DNA of 64,000 nucleotides. Origin: [Mycobacterium] zoologicum (GTDB lineage: Bacteria > Actinomycetota > Actinomycetes > Mycobacteriales > Mycobacteriaceae). Numbering within the stretch: the stretch's first letter is position 1; each line of letters begins with the position of its first letter. The stretch is from assembly GCF_020172665.1 (NCBI RefSeq), contig NZ_CP083985.1, positions 876,502 to 940,501 of the forward strand, read 5' to 3'. The notes under the pieces are model-generated. The model was given only the letters and a program-made list of their open reading frames with translations. It ran no database searches and was not told where the DNA came from. Position numbers and translations under genes: made by a program. Below are positions 34,189 to 43,735 of the stretch, one piece after another.

Positions 34189-34218
34189 TAATACACACCC
34201 AATCGGCTGGTTAGCCGA
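34189..34218 (+). promoter_or_regulatory. gltA2 promoter -10 and leader hairpin
   Basis: TAATAC (34189-34194) is a good -10. In the leader, TCGGCT (34203-34208) and AGCCGA (34213-34218) form a small stem with loop GGTT. It is followed by AAAGGGG as the ribosome-binding site before the GTG at 34239. Confidence 0.5.
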
Positions 34219-34238
34219 ATAGTGCAAAGGGGTTCCTT

Positions 34239-35534
<1,296 letters not shown>

Positions 35535-35539
35535 CCGAC

Positions 35540-35908
35540 ATGGCGAACTCGGCCAAGCCGCAGATCACCGTTCCGACCGGCCCGGCCCCGACCGAACTGG
35601 TCATCGAAGACATCGTCGTCGGCGACGGTGCTTCGGCCGCGCCCGGTGCGCTGGTCAACGTGCACTACCTCGGCGTGGACTACGACACCGGCGCGGAGTT
35701 CGACAGTTCGTGGAACCGTGGTGAGTCCCTGGAGTTTCCGCTGGACGGGCTCATCGCGGGCTGGCAGGACGGCATCCCGGGGATGAAGGTCGGCGGTCGG
35801 CGTCAGCTGGTGATCCCGCCGGAGCTGGCCTACGGTCCGGCGGGTACCGGGCACCAGCTGGCCGGCAAGACCCTGGTCTTTGTGATCGATCTCCTCGGCA
35901 CTCGCTGA
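35540..35908 (+). CDS. FKBP-type peptidyl-prolyl isomerase
   Basis: A 122-residue single-domain FKBP without a signal peptide, so cytosolic. The core is [20 protein letters not shown], then [20 protein letters not shown], then [19 protein letters not shown], ending TLVFVIDLL. Aromatic and Asp residues of the FK506/proline pocket are kept. It is five bases downstream of gltA2 and probably co-transcribed. The substrate proteins are unknown. Confidence 0.9.
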   Translation: MANSAKPQITVPTGPAPTELVIEDIVVGDGASAAPGALVNVHYLGVDYDTGAEFDSSWNRGESLEFPLDGLIAGWQDGIPGMKVGGRRQLVIPPELAYGPAGTGHQLAGKTLVFVIDLLGTR

Positions 35909-35909
35909 G

Positions 35910-36368
35910 TTGCGCGTCCGGCTGATCGGGGCGGCACTGGTCGCGGTGCTGCTGACAATGGTCGGCTGTGGGCCGCGCCATACCGAATTCGATGCCGCCG
36001 CAACCGATCCGGTACCGCTGTCGGTTGTCCGCCACGGTAACGAATTCACGCTCACCGGCGACGTGACGGACCCGGCGGCCAAGCGTGAGCTGGTGGACGC
36101 CGTGGTCAGCTCGGCCGACGACGTGACCGTCGTCGATCGCCTCACGGTCACACCGAATGCCACCACACCTGATCTGAGTGCATCGGCCCCGGTGTTCGAA
36201 ACAGCCGAAGTGATCCGAGATTTCAGCTTGCGAGCTAACAATGACACTGTGACATTGGCAGGTACCGCGGCCACTGCGGCCGAGGCTGCCGCCGTGACGG
36301 ATGCCGCCGAACATGCCTGGCCACGGCGTCATATTGTCAACGAACTGGTGGTCGCTGGGGCACGTTGA
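35910..36368 (+). CDS. Putative lipoprotein with two BON-like repeats next to arfA
   Basis: The TTG at 35910 gives 152 residues. The N-terminus (IGAALVAVLLTMVGCGPRH) looks like a lipoprotein signal with the modified Cys in TMVGC. The mature part contains two short repeats, VVRHGNEFTLTGDVTDPAAK and LRANNDTVTLAGTAATAAEA. They resemble the BON-type halves of the ArfA (OmpATb) N-terminal domain encoded next door. It is likely an exported accessory of the arf locus. The TTG start and lipobox (Met at -3) are not ideal, so the start is uncertain. Confidence 0.6.
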   Translation: MRVRLIGAALVAVLLTMVGCGPRHTEFDAAATDPVPLSVVRHGNEFTLTGDVTDPAAKRELVDAVVSSADDVTVVDRLTVTPNATTPDLSASAPVFETAEVIRDFSLRANNDTVTLAGTAATAAEAAAVTDAAEHAWPRRHIVNELVVAGAR

Positions 36369-36471
36369 CAGGGCTCGGCCGGAATCCTCCGAAGTCTCCC
36401 GCCAGCTAACCATGAACCCACTACACTCGCGTTGTCCCGGACGCGGGTGTCTCGAACCACGAGGAGTGTTC

Positions 36472-37470
36472 ATGCGAAAGGCTTCGCGCTTCTACCGTCG
36501 GCCACCCGGCTTCGGCTGGTTGCTGGCGGCGGCCGCGGTACCGCTGTTGCTCGCCCTGATCGGTCTCGGAACGGCGGATCGCTCGAAACTGGACATCAAC
36601 GATTCCAAACTCGGGGCGCCGTCCCTGTCCGCGCCGTCCCTGTCGGTGCCGAGCGTGAGCCCGCCGGCTCTGTCCATCGCGCCGCTGTCGATCATGCGCA
36701 ACGGCAATGTCATCACCCTCAATGGCAACGTGCCCGACATCAGCGCCCGGACCGGCCTGATCGACATGCTCAAAGGCATGTTCGGCAGCGGGGTGAAGCT
36801 GGTCGACAACATCAACATCAAGCCCGGTGTGTCCGCGCCGGACCTGGGCAGCCTGGGCTCGGTGTTCAAGGCTGCGCTGTCGATGCCGGACTTCAAGTTC
36901 AAGATCGAAGACAACACCATCACCCTGCTGGGCACGGCCGCGTCCGACGCGGTTCGCTCCGCGGTCGAGGCGGCAGCGAAGCTGGCCTGGCCGAACCTGA
37001 CGCTGGCCAACGACATCCAGATCAAGCCCGAAGAGTCGAAGAACGCAGGGGACTCCACTGCGACGGCGGAGCCCGCGACACCCAGCACAGCTGCTGCGGC
37101 ATCCGGTGACTGCGGCAACCTGCAGACCGACATCACCAACCTGATGAGCGCGCCGGTGACGTTCGTGACCAACGGCTACACCCTGTCCGCCGAAACCCAG
37201 CAGCAGCTGAGCCGGGTCGCCGAGAAGGTCAAAGGGTGCCAGAAGGCTCACCTGACGGTCAGCGGCTACACCGACAACACCGGCAACGACGGCATCAACG
37301 TCTCGCTGAGTGCGAGCCGGGCCAAGTCGGTCGCCGACTTCCTTGTGGCCAACGGCGTGCCCGCGAGCAGCGTCACGTCCAACGGGCACGGTTCGGCCGA
37401 CCCCGTCGCCAGCAATGCGACTCCCGACGGTCGCGCCCAGAACCGTCGCGTCGCCATCACGGTTAGCTAA
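36472..37470 (+). CDS. arfA: Peptidoglycan-binding protein ArfA (OmpATb, Rv0899)
   Basis: A 332-residue protein. A transmembrane segment near the N-terminus (GWLLAAAAVPLLLALIGLG) is followed by a short linker of SLSAPSLSVPS-type repeats. Then comes a BON-type domain (SIMRNGNVITLNGNVPDI, then FKIEDNTITLLGTAASDAV). The C-terminal OmpA domain (TFVTNGYTLSAETQQQLSRV, VSGYTDNTGNDGINVSLSAS) has cysteines in SGDCGN and VKGCQK. The arf operon is known in M. tuberculosis for acid-stress ammonia secretion. The ATG follows GAGGAGTG. Confidence 0.9.
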   Translation: MRKASRFYRRPPGFGWLLAAAAVPLLLALIGLGTADRSKLDINDSKLGAPSLSAPSLSVPSVSPPALSIAPLSIMRNGNVITLNGNVPDISARTGLIDMLKGMFGSGVKLVDNINIKPGVSAPDLGSLGSVFKAALSMPDFKFKIEDNTITLLGTAASDAVRSAVEAAAKLAWPNLTLANDIQIKPEESKNAGDSTATAEPATPSTAAAASGDCGNLQTDITNLMSAPVTFVTNGYTLSAETQQQLSRVAEKVKGCQKAHLTVSGYTDNTGNDGINVSLSASRAKSVADFLVANGVPASSVTSNGHGSADPVASNATPDGRAQNRRVAITVS

Positions 37471-37482
37471 GGAGAATCGTCC

Positions 37483-37635
37483 ATGGATTTCGTCATGCAC
37501 TGGCTGTGGTACCTGCTGGCATTCTCGGTGGGCTCGGCAGTCGCCTGGTTGCTCACCGTCGCGTTCGTTCGCCGCACGAGCAGACAGGCCGCCATCGCCG
37601 ACCTGCCCGGCTCAGCTGAGATCGGAGCCAACTGA
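37483..37635 (+). CDS. arfB: Small membrane protein ArfB
   Basis: A 50-residue protein with one transmembrane helix (WLWYLLAFSVGSAVAWLLTV) and a short basic tail (RRTSRQ). It begins 12 bases after arfA behind AAGGAGAA and its stop overlaps the arfC ATG (TGATG). Length and position equal those of Rv0900. Confidence 0.85.
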   Translation: MDFVMHWLWYLLAFSVGSAVAWLLTVAFVRRTSRQAAIADLPGSAEIGAN

Positions 37636-38018
37636 TGCACGGCACCAACTGCTGCCTGATGGTTCTGTCGTTCGTCCTGGGACTGCTGCTGACTTTCGCC
37701 TTCACCATCCGGCGGGTCACCCGCGAGGCACCGGCGGCGGCGAAGCTGGCCGGCGGCACCGCCGCTTCGGAGGCCGCGACGGCCAAACTTGCCGTCAGCG
37801 GGGCACCGTACGGAGACGGTTCGGCACGAGCGGGTGCCGGCGGCAGCGGCCCGTCGGAATGGACGATCAAGGGCAACGAGGACTCGATGCTCTACCACGG
37901 CCCGGAGAGCCCCTCCTACGATGCGACCATCGCCGAGGTGTGGTTCAAGGACGAGGAGACGGCCGCCGCAGCCGGCTTCAAACGCTGGGACAGCTGGCGC
38001 ACCGACAAGGAGAAGTAG
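37635..38018 (+). CDS. arfC: Membrane protein ArfC
   Basis: A 127-residue protein with an N-terminal helix (CCLMVLSFVLGLLLTFAFTI) and an Ala-rich linker. The C-terminal segment (EWTIKGNEDSMLYHGPESPS, then AEVWFKDEETAAAAGFKRWD) resembles a short nutrient-germinant-like or DUF-type fold seen in several actinobacterial membrane proteins. Third gene of arfABC. It converges on prrB with 21 bases between stops. Confidence 0.85.
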   Translation: MHGTNCCLMVLSFVLGLLLTFAFTIRRVTREAPAAAKLAGGTAASEAATAKLAVSGAPYGDGSARAGAGGSGPSEWTIKGNEDSMLYHGPESPSYDATIAEVWFKDEETAAAAGFKRWDSWRTDKEK

Positions 38019-38039
38019 CCGCCCCGGGGCGGAGGCAGT

Positions 38040-39395
38040 TCAGCGCGGCGGCGGTAGCTGCAGCAGCAGTCGCACCCCGCCGATCGGGCTGTCGTGCAGC
38101 GACGCCGTGCCGCCGTGCAACTCGGCCTGCTGCGCCACCAGGGCCAGCCCCAGGCCCGACCCCGAGTGCGACGCCGTCGACCCCCGGGAGAACCGCTCGA
38201 AGACGATCCGGCGTTCCTCCTCGGGCACCCCGCTGCCGTTGTCGTCGATGGCGATCTCGACACCGGCGCGCGAGGTGACCGCCGACAGCTGAACCTGCGT
38301 CGCCCCGCCGTGCTTGACCGCATTGGCGATCGCGTTGTCGACCGCCAGCCGCAACCCGGCCGGCAACCCGACGATGATGCAGGTCGGCGACGGCACCAGT
38401 GAGACCTTCAGATCCGGATACACCCGCATCGCGTCGTGGGCGGCCCGGTCGAGCAACTCGGTGATGTCCACCGGGACGTGATCGTCGGCCGTGGACAGTT
38501 CGCCCTGCGCAAGGCGTTCCAGCGCGGACAGCGTCGCCTCGATCCGGGTCTGGGTGCGCACGACGTCGTTGAGCACCTCTTTGCGCTGATCGTCGGGCAG
38601 GTCCAGGGTGGTCAGCACTTCGAGGTTGGTGCGCATCGCGGTCAGCGGGGTCCGCAGCTCATGCGAGGACACCGCGGCGAAGTCGCGGGCTGAGGCCAAC
38701 GCCTCCTGCGTGCGGTCCCGCTCGGTCCAGATCCGCTGCAGCATTCCGCGCATCGCCTCGGCGATCTCCACCGCCTCGGTGGCGCCGCGCACCTCGATAT
38801 CCGGGCGTTCGTCGCCGGCATCGATCGAGCGGGCCTGCTCGGCGAGCCGGCGCAGCGGCCGCACCGCGAACGCCGCCAACAGCCACCCCAGCACGGCGGC
38901 CGCGCCGATCGCGAGCGTGCACAGCAGGATCACCCGGCGGTGCAGGTTGCTGGTGTCGGCCAGCGTGGCCTCGTAGGTGGCGCCGACGGCCAGCGACCGC
39001 GGACCCGGCCCGGGGATGTCGACGGTGCGCACCCGGTAGAGCTCGCCGTTGATCTCGGTGTCGGCGTAGCCCGGCTCCAGCTCCGGCAGCACCACCGAGG
39101 AGTTCGACGTCACCTCGTTGGGCCGGCGCAGGGTGATCACCGCATCGCCGGCGCCCGCCGACCGGGGCAGCTCGCCAAGGCCGATCAGCGGGACGGTCAG
39201 ACCGGCGGCCTCATCCAGGCGGCGGTCCAGCCAGTACTTGCGGTCGTTGGTGATACCCACCCACACGATGGCGCCGATGATCACGGTCACGATCGCGGTA
39301 CCGATCGCGGTCGCGAACACCACCCTGGTACGCAGTGAGGGTGTCCGGGCGAAGATCCGCCGGAGCATGCTCATCACGTTCATGGTGGCCCTCAT
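38040..39395 (-). CDS. prrB: Sensor histidine kinase PrrB
   Basis: A 451-residue sensor kinase. Transmembrane helices ([20 protein letters not shown] and [20 protein letters not shown]) enclose an extracytoplasmic domain. Then come HAMP, the phosphoacceptor box [20 protein letters not shown] and the ATPase motifs [26 protein letters not shown] and GSGLGLALV. The ATG at 39395 overlaps the prrA stop; an ATG at 39383 (MNVMSML) better matches M. tuberculosis PrrB. The PrrAB system is an essential regulator in M. tuberculosis. Confidence 0.92.
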   Translation of the reverse strand: MRATMNVMSMLRRIFARTPSLRTRVVFATAIGTAIVTVIIGAIVWVGITNDRKYWLDRRLDEAAGLTVPLIGLGELPRSAGAGDAVITLRRPNEVTSNSSVVLPELEPGYADTEINGELYRVRTVDIPGPGPRSLAVGATYEATLADTSNLHRRVILLCTLAIGAAAVLGWLLAAFAVRPLRRLAEQARSIDAGDERPDIEVRGATEAVEIAEAMRGMLQRIWTERDRTQEALASARDFAAVSSHELRTPLTAMRTNLEVLTTLDLPDDQRKEVLNDVVRTQTRIEATLSALERLAQGELSTADDHVPVDITELLDRAAHDAMRVYPDLKVSLVPSPTCIIVGLPAGLRLAVDNAIANAVKHGGATQVQLSAVTSRAGVEIAIDDNGSGVPEEERRIVFERFSRGSTASHSGSGLGLALVAQQAELHGGTASLHDSPIGGVRLLLQLPPPR

Positions 39396-40090
39396 TGCGT
39401 TCGCAGGACGAAACCGACTCCGCGGACGGTGTGCAGCAGCCGGGGTGCGCCGCCGGCCTCCAACTTGCGTCGCAGATAGCCGATGAACACGTCGACGACG
39501 TTGGTGTCCGCGGCGAAATCGTAGCCCCAGACCAACTCAAGCAGCTGCGCCCGGGACAGTACAGCGGTCTTGTGTTCGGCGAGCACGGCCAACAGGTCGA
39601 ACTCCCGCTTGGTCAGGTCCACGTCGACACCCTTGACCCGGGCGCGCCGGCCCGGGATGTCGACCTCCAGCGGACCGACGGTGATGGTCTCCGAGGACGA
39701 GCTGGCCGCCGAGCCGCGTCGCCGCAGCATCGCGCGCACCCGGGCCACCAGCTCGGCGAGCACGAACGGCTTGACCAGGTAGTCGTCGGCGCCGGCCTCC
39801 AGCCCGGCCACCCGGTCGTCGACCGAGCTGCGCGCCGACAGCACACAGACCGGAACGTCGTCGCCCATCGCCCGCAGTGCCGTCACCACGCTCACCCCGT
39901 CGAGCACCGGCATGTTGATGTCGAGCACGATCGCGTCGGGCCGGGTCTCCTTGGCGTTGCGCAGCGCCTCGGCGCCATCGGCGGCCGTCGACACCTCGAA
40001 GCCGGAGAGCCGCAGTCCGCGTTCCAGCGACGCCAGCACGTCGGCGTCGTCGTCTACGACCAGTACCCGGGGCGAGGCAGCGTTGTCCAT
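39392..40090 (-). CDS. prrA: Response regulator PrrA
   Basis: A 232-residue OmpR/PhoB-type regulator. The receiver domain carries [19 protein letters not shown] and the phosphorylated Asp in [16 protein letters not shown], and [17 protein letters not shown] closes it. The winged-helix domain includes [20 protein letters not shown] and [18 protein letters not shown]. The stop overlaps the prrB start (ATGA), so the two are translationally coupled. Confidence 0.93.
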   Translation of the reverse strand: MDNAASPRVLVVDDDADVLASLERGLRLSGFEVSTAADGAEALRNAKETRPDAIVLDINMPVLDGVSVVTALRAMGDDVPVCVLSARSSVDDRVAGLEAGADDYLVKPFVLAELVARVRAMLRRRGSAASSSSETITVGPLEVDIPGRRARVKGVDVDLTKREFDLLAVLAEHKTAVLSRAQLLELVWGYDFAADTNVVDVFIGYLRRKLEAGGAPRLLHTVRGVGFVLRTQ

Positions 40091-40167
40091 GGCGCCATTT
40101 TGCCTGACTGTGGTCGGTCCACGCGGGATGCGCCGCGGGTCGCCGCCATCAATCTAGGGTCGAAGTC

Positions 40168-41940
40168 GTGAAGCCGGCCGCCGCATCGTCGTCGCTGCGG
40201 CGCCTGCTGCCCTATCTGCGTCCGTACCGGGCGCGGTGGATCACGATGGTGACGGTGGCGGTGGCCGGTCTGGGTGTCACCGTCGTCATCCCGCTGATGA
40301 CCAAGGCCGTCATCGACGGGCCGGTGGCCCACCGCGATCAGCACGGCCTGTGGGTGCTGGGCGCCGCAGCCGTCGCGCTGGGCGTCGGTGAGGCGACGCT
40401 GTGGCTGGTGCGGCGCTGGCTGGTCGCGCGCACCACGATGGGTGTCGAAGCCGACATCCGCAAGGATCTCTACGCCCGACTGCTGGTGCTGCCGATGAGC
40501 TTTCACGGACGCTGGCAGTCCGGGCAGCTGCTGTCGCGGGTGATGAACGACCTGTCCACCATCCGCCGCTTCCTCTCTTTCGTGCTGGTGTTCCTGGTGC
40601 TGAACACATGTCAGATCGTTGCGGTGACGACGATTCTGCTGGTGCTGTACTGGCCGCTGGGCGTGGTGGTCTGCATCTCGATCGTGCCGGTGGTGCTGGT
40701 CGTGCAGTACTTCCGCCGGCAGTACACCTTGTTGTCGCGACGGGCGCAGGACCAGGCCGGGCAGGTGGCTACCGTGGTCGAAGAGTCCACGCTGGGTCTG
40801 CGCACCATCAAGGCGTTCGGCCGTGAGGACCACGTCTTCGAAAGGTTTGACGCCCAGGCCACCGCGTTGCGCGACATCGGCATCGCGAAAGTCGTGGTGT
40901 CGTCACGGTTCTGGGCCCTGCTCGGGGTGATCCCCGACCTCACCCTGATCGTGGTGCTCGCCGTCGGCGCGTACGCGGCCGGCCACCACCTGGTCACGAT
41001 GGGCACCCTGGTCGCCTTCATCACCTTGATGATGTCGCTGGCCTGGCCCGTGTCGTCGCTGGGTTTCCTGCTGTCGGCCACCCAGGAGGCGATGACCGCC
41101 GCCGACCGGATCGCCGAGATATTCGATGCGCCCGTCGACATCGCCGACGGCGACGATCCTGTCCCGCCGCGCGGCGCCCTGGAGCTGCGTGACGTCGGGT
41201 TCCGTTTCACGGGCGGCCCCTGGGTGCTGCGCGGGCTGGACCTGACGGTGGCGCCCGGCGAGACCGTCGCCCTGGTGGGCGCCACCGGATCCGGCAAATC
41301 GGTTCTGGCGATGCTGCTTTCCCGGCTCTATGACGTGACGCAGGGCCAGATCCTGATCGGCGGCCGGGACATCCGCGGGCTGACGCTGGCCGCGTTGCGT
41401 TCGGCCGTGGTCACCGCGTTCGACGACCCGACCCTGTTCTCGTTGTCGGTGGCCGAGAACCTGCGGCTGGGCCGGCCGGGTGCCGGCGACGCCGACCTGG
41501 CCGACGCCCTGGCGACGGTGTCGGCGGATTTCGTCTATGCTCTGCCGTCCGGCCTGGACACCCGGATCGGTGAGCAGGGCATGAGCCTGTCCGGCGGTCA
41601 GCGTCAGCGGCTGTCGCTGGCCCGGGCGCTGTTGGCCGCCCCGACCATCCTGGTGCTCGACGACACGCTCTCGGCGCTGGACGTGCACACCGAGGCTGCG
41701 GTCACCGACGCCCTGCGCCGGGTGCTGCGCGATCGTGCGATCACCGCGATCGTGGTAGCCAACCGGGCGTCGACGGTGGCGTTGGCCGACCGGGTGATGT
41801 TGCTCGAGGATGGGCGGATCACGGCGGTCGGTACGCACGCCGAGTTATTGGCTCGCGTGCCGCGCTACCGCGATCTGCTGGCCGCCGACGACGAAATCGA
41901 CGACGGCGCCGAACACCTGGTCGAGTGGGTGCGCCGGTGA
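40168..41940 (+). CDS. ABC exporter subunit with degenerate ATPase site
   Basis: A GTG-started protein of 590 residues: six transmembrane helices (about 1-320) and one nucleotide-binding domain. Walker A is LVGATGSGKSVLAMLL, the signature is SLSGGQRQRLSLARALL. Walker B is TILVLDDTLSALD, where Asp replaces the catalytic Glu. The switch is IVVANRAST, where Asn replaces the H-loop His. This subunit therefore contributes the non-hydrolysing site of a heterodimer with the next gene, which overlaps by four bases. The exported substrate is unknown. Confidence 0.85.
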   Translation: MKPAAASSSLRRLLPYLRPYRARWITMVTVAVAGLGVTVVIPLMTKAVIDGPVAHRDQHGLWVLGAAAVALGVGEATLWLVRRWLVARTTMGVEADIRKDLYARLLVLPMSFHGRWQSGQLLSRVMNDLSTIRRFLSFVLVFLVLNTCQIVAVTTILLVLYWPLGVVVCISIVPVVLVVQYFRRQYTLLSRRAQDQAGQVATVVEESTLGLRTIKAFGREDHVFERFDAQATALRDIGIAKVVVSSRFWALLGVIPDLTLIVVLAVGAYAAGHHLVTMGTLVAFITLMMSLAWPVSSLGFLLSATQEAMTAADRIAEIFDAPVDIADGDDPVPPRGALELRDVGFRFTGGPWVLRGLDLTVAPGETVALVGATGSGKSVLAMLLSRLYDVTQGQILIGGRDIRGLTLAALRSAVVTAFDDPTLFSLSVAENLRLGRPGAGDADLADALATVSADFVYALPSGLDTRIGEQGMSLSGGQRQRLSLARALLAAPTILVLDDTLSALDVHTEAAVTDALRRVLRDRAITAIVVANRASTVALADRVMLLEDGRITAVGTHAELLARVPRYRDLLAADDEIDDGAEHLVEWVRR

Positions 41941-43697
41941 CCGCGGGCCGGGTGCAGGCACGCGGCCTGTTGTGGTCGCTGCTGCGCCCGTACCGGGCGT
42001 CGGTGGCGCTGCTGGCGCTGGTTGTGGTGGTGGAAAACCTTGCCCGCCTGGCGGTTCCGATGTTGGCCCAGCGCGGTATCGACCGCGGAATCCCGCCGAT
42101 CGCCGCCGGCGGATCGATGCGGACGTTGGGCACAGTCGTCGCGGTGCTGTGTGTGGCGGTGCTGATCGCGGCCGCCAGCCGGATCCTGTTCACCCAGTGG
42201 TCGGGGCGGATCGGTCAGCGGGTGCTGCTGGAGCTGCGCCGCCGGGTGTTCCGCCACTTCCAGCGCCTCGATGTCGGATTCCACGACCGCTACACCTCGG
42301 GCCGGGTGGTGAGCCGGCTGACCAACGACGTCGACGCGATCCAGGAGATGCTGCTGTCCGGGTTCGACGGCCTGGTCAGTGCGGCGCTCACGCTGGCCGG
42401 CACGGCGGTGCTGTTGGTGGTGCTGGACTGGCGGCTCGGCCTGATGTGCCTGGCCGCTTTTCCGGTGCTGGTGGTGCTGCTGAGCTGGTTCCGGGGCGAA
42501 TCGGCGAAGACCTACACCGCGGTCCGGGAGCAGGCTGCCCGGGTGATCGTGCAGTTCGTCGAGACCATGACCGGGATCAAGGCGGTGCAGGCCTATCGCA
42601 GCGAAGCCCGCAGCCAAGAAACCTTCGACCGCGTCGCCGACGGCTACCGCGCCGTCAACGAGAAGGCCTTCAAGCTGATCGCCGTCTTCAGCCCCGGCGT
42701 CAAACTGATCGGCAACCTCACCACCGGGGTGGTACTGCTCTACGGGGGCTGGCGAGTCCTGCACGGGCACATGACGATCGGGACGTTCACCGCCTTTCTG
42801 CTGTACCTGCGGATGTTCTTCGAACCGATGCAGGACATCACCCAGTTCCTCAACACCTTCCAGTCGGCGACCTCCGCGCTGGAGAAGCTGGCCGGAGTGC
42901 TCGGCGAAACCCCCGCCGTCACCGACCCGAGCGACCCGGTCAGCCCGGGGCGGGTGCACGGCGAGATCGCCTTGCGCGACGTGCATTTCGGCTACCGAGC
43001 TGACACCCCGGTGCTGGACGGGCTGTCGCTGGTCATTCCGGCAGGCCAGACCGTGGCGCTGGTCGGCAGCACCGGCGCCGGCAAGACCACCATCGCCAAG
43101 CTGATCGCCAGGTTCTACGACCCGGTGTCGGGTACCGTCACTCTCGACGGCGTCGACCTGCGCCGGATTAGCCAGGCCGAGCTGCGCCGGCACGTGGTGA
43201 TGGTCACCCAGGAGAACTACCTGTTCTCCGGGACGGTCGCCGACAACGTCCGCTTCGGACGTCCCGACGCGACCGACGCCGAGGTGGCCGCGGCCGCAGC
43301 CAGCGTAGGGGCAGAGGCGTTCATCACCGCGCTGCCCGACGGCTATGACACCGACGTCGCCAAACGCGGCGGGCGACTCTCGGCGGGCCAGCGTCAGCTG
43401 GTGGCGTTCGCCCGGGCGTTCCTGGCCGACCCGGCGGTGCTGATCCTGGATGAGGCCACCTCGTCACTGGACATCCCCGGGGAGCGGATGGTGCAGCGTG
43501 CCCTGCGCGACGTGCTGGCCGGGCGCACCGCGTTGGTGATCGCCCACCGGCTGTCCACGGTGGAGATCGCCGACCGGGTGCTGGTCATCGAGGGCGGGCG
43601 CATCGTCGAGGACGGGGCGCCCGCGGAGTTGATCCGCGCCGAGGGTCATTACGCTGCCCTGCACGAGGCGTGGTTACGGGCGATTTCGGCGCGATAA
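41937..43697 (+). CDS. ABC exporter subunit with canonical ATPase residues
   Basis: The GTG at 41937 overlaps the previous stop (GTGA) and gives 586 residues. Six transmembrane helices precede the ATPase. Walker A is LVGSTGAGKTTIAKLIARF. Walker B with the catalytic Glu is VLILDEATSSLD, and the H-loop is LVIAHRLSTVE. Its signature is RLSAGQRQLVAFARAFL, one change from LSGGQ. The pairing of the variant signature with the degenerate Walker B and H-loop of the partner is the standard layout of heterodimeric exporters. The last four residues and the stop come from a 53-bp hairpin repeat. Confidence 0.87.
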   Translation: MTAGRVQARGLLWSLLRPYRASVALLALVVVVENLARLAVPMLAQRGIDRGIPPIAAGGSMRTLGTVVAVLCVAVLIAAASRILFTQWSGRIGQRVLLELRRRVFRHFQRLDVGFHDRYTSGRVVSRLTNDVDAIQEMLLSGFDGLVSAALTLAGTAVLLVVLDWRLGLMCLAAFPVLVVLLSWFRGESAKTYTAVREQAARVIVQFVETMTGIKAVQAYRSEARSQETFDRVADGYRAVNEKAFKLIAVFSPGVKLIGNLTTGVVLLYGGWRVLHGHMTIGTFTAFLLYLRMFFEPMQDITQFLNTFQSATSALEKLAGVLGETPAVTDPSDPVSPGRVHGEIALRDVHFGYRADTPVLDGLSLVIPAGQTVALVGSTGAGKTTIAKLIARFYDPVSGTVTLDGVDLRRISQAELRRHVVMVTQENYLFSGTVADNVRFGRPDATDAEVAAAAASVGAEAFITALPDGYDTDVAKRGGRLSAGQRQLVAFARAFLADPAVLILDEATSSLDIPGERMVQRALRDVLAGRTALVIAHRLSTVEIADRVLVIEGGRIVEDGAPAELIRAEGHYAALHEAWLRAISAR

Positions 43698-43732
43698 TCG
43701 TCGCTCAGCGCACACTATCGCGCCGAAATCGC
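43680..43732. repeat. 53-bp dispersed hairpin repeat, copy B (ABC exporter/accD3 junction)
   Basis: Perfect 17-base arms (GCGATTTCGGCGCGATA and complement) flank ATCGTCGCTCAGCGCACAC. It is nearly identical to the copy at 30929-30981. The left arm encodes the end and the TAA stop (43695-43697) of the ABC exporter gene; the accD3 stop lies 4 bases beyond the right arm. Confidence 0.87.
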
Positions 43733-43735
43733 GGG

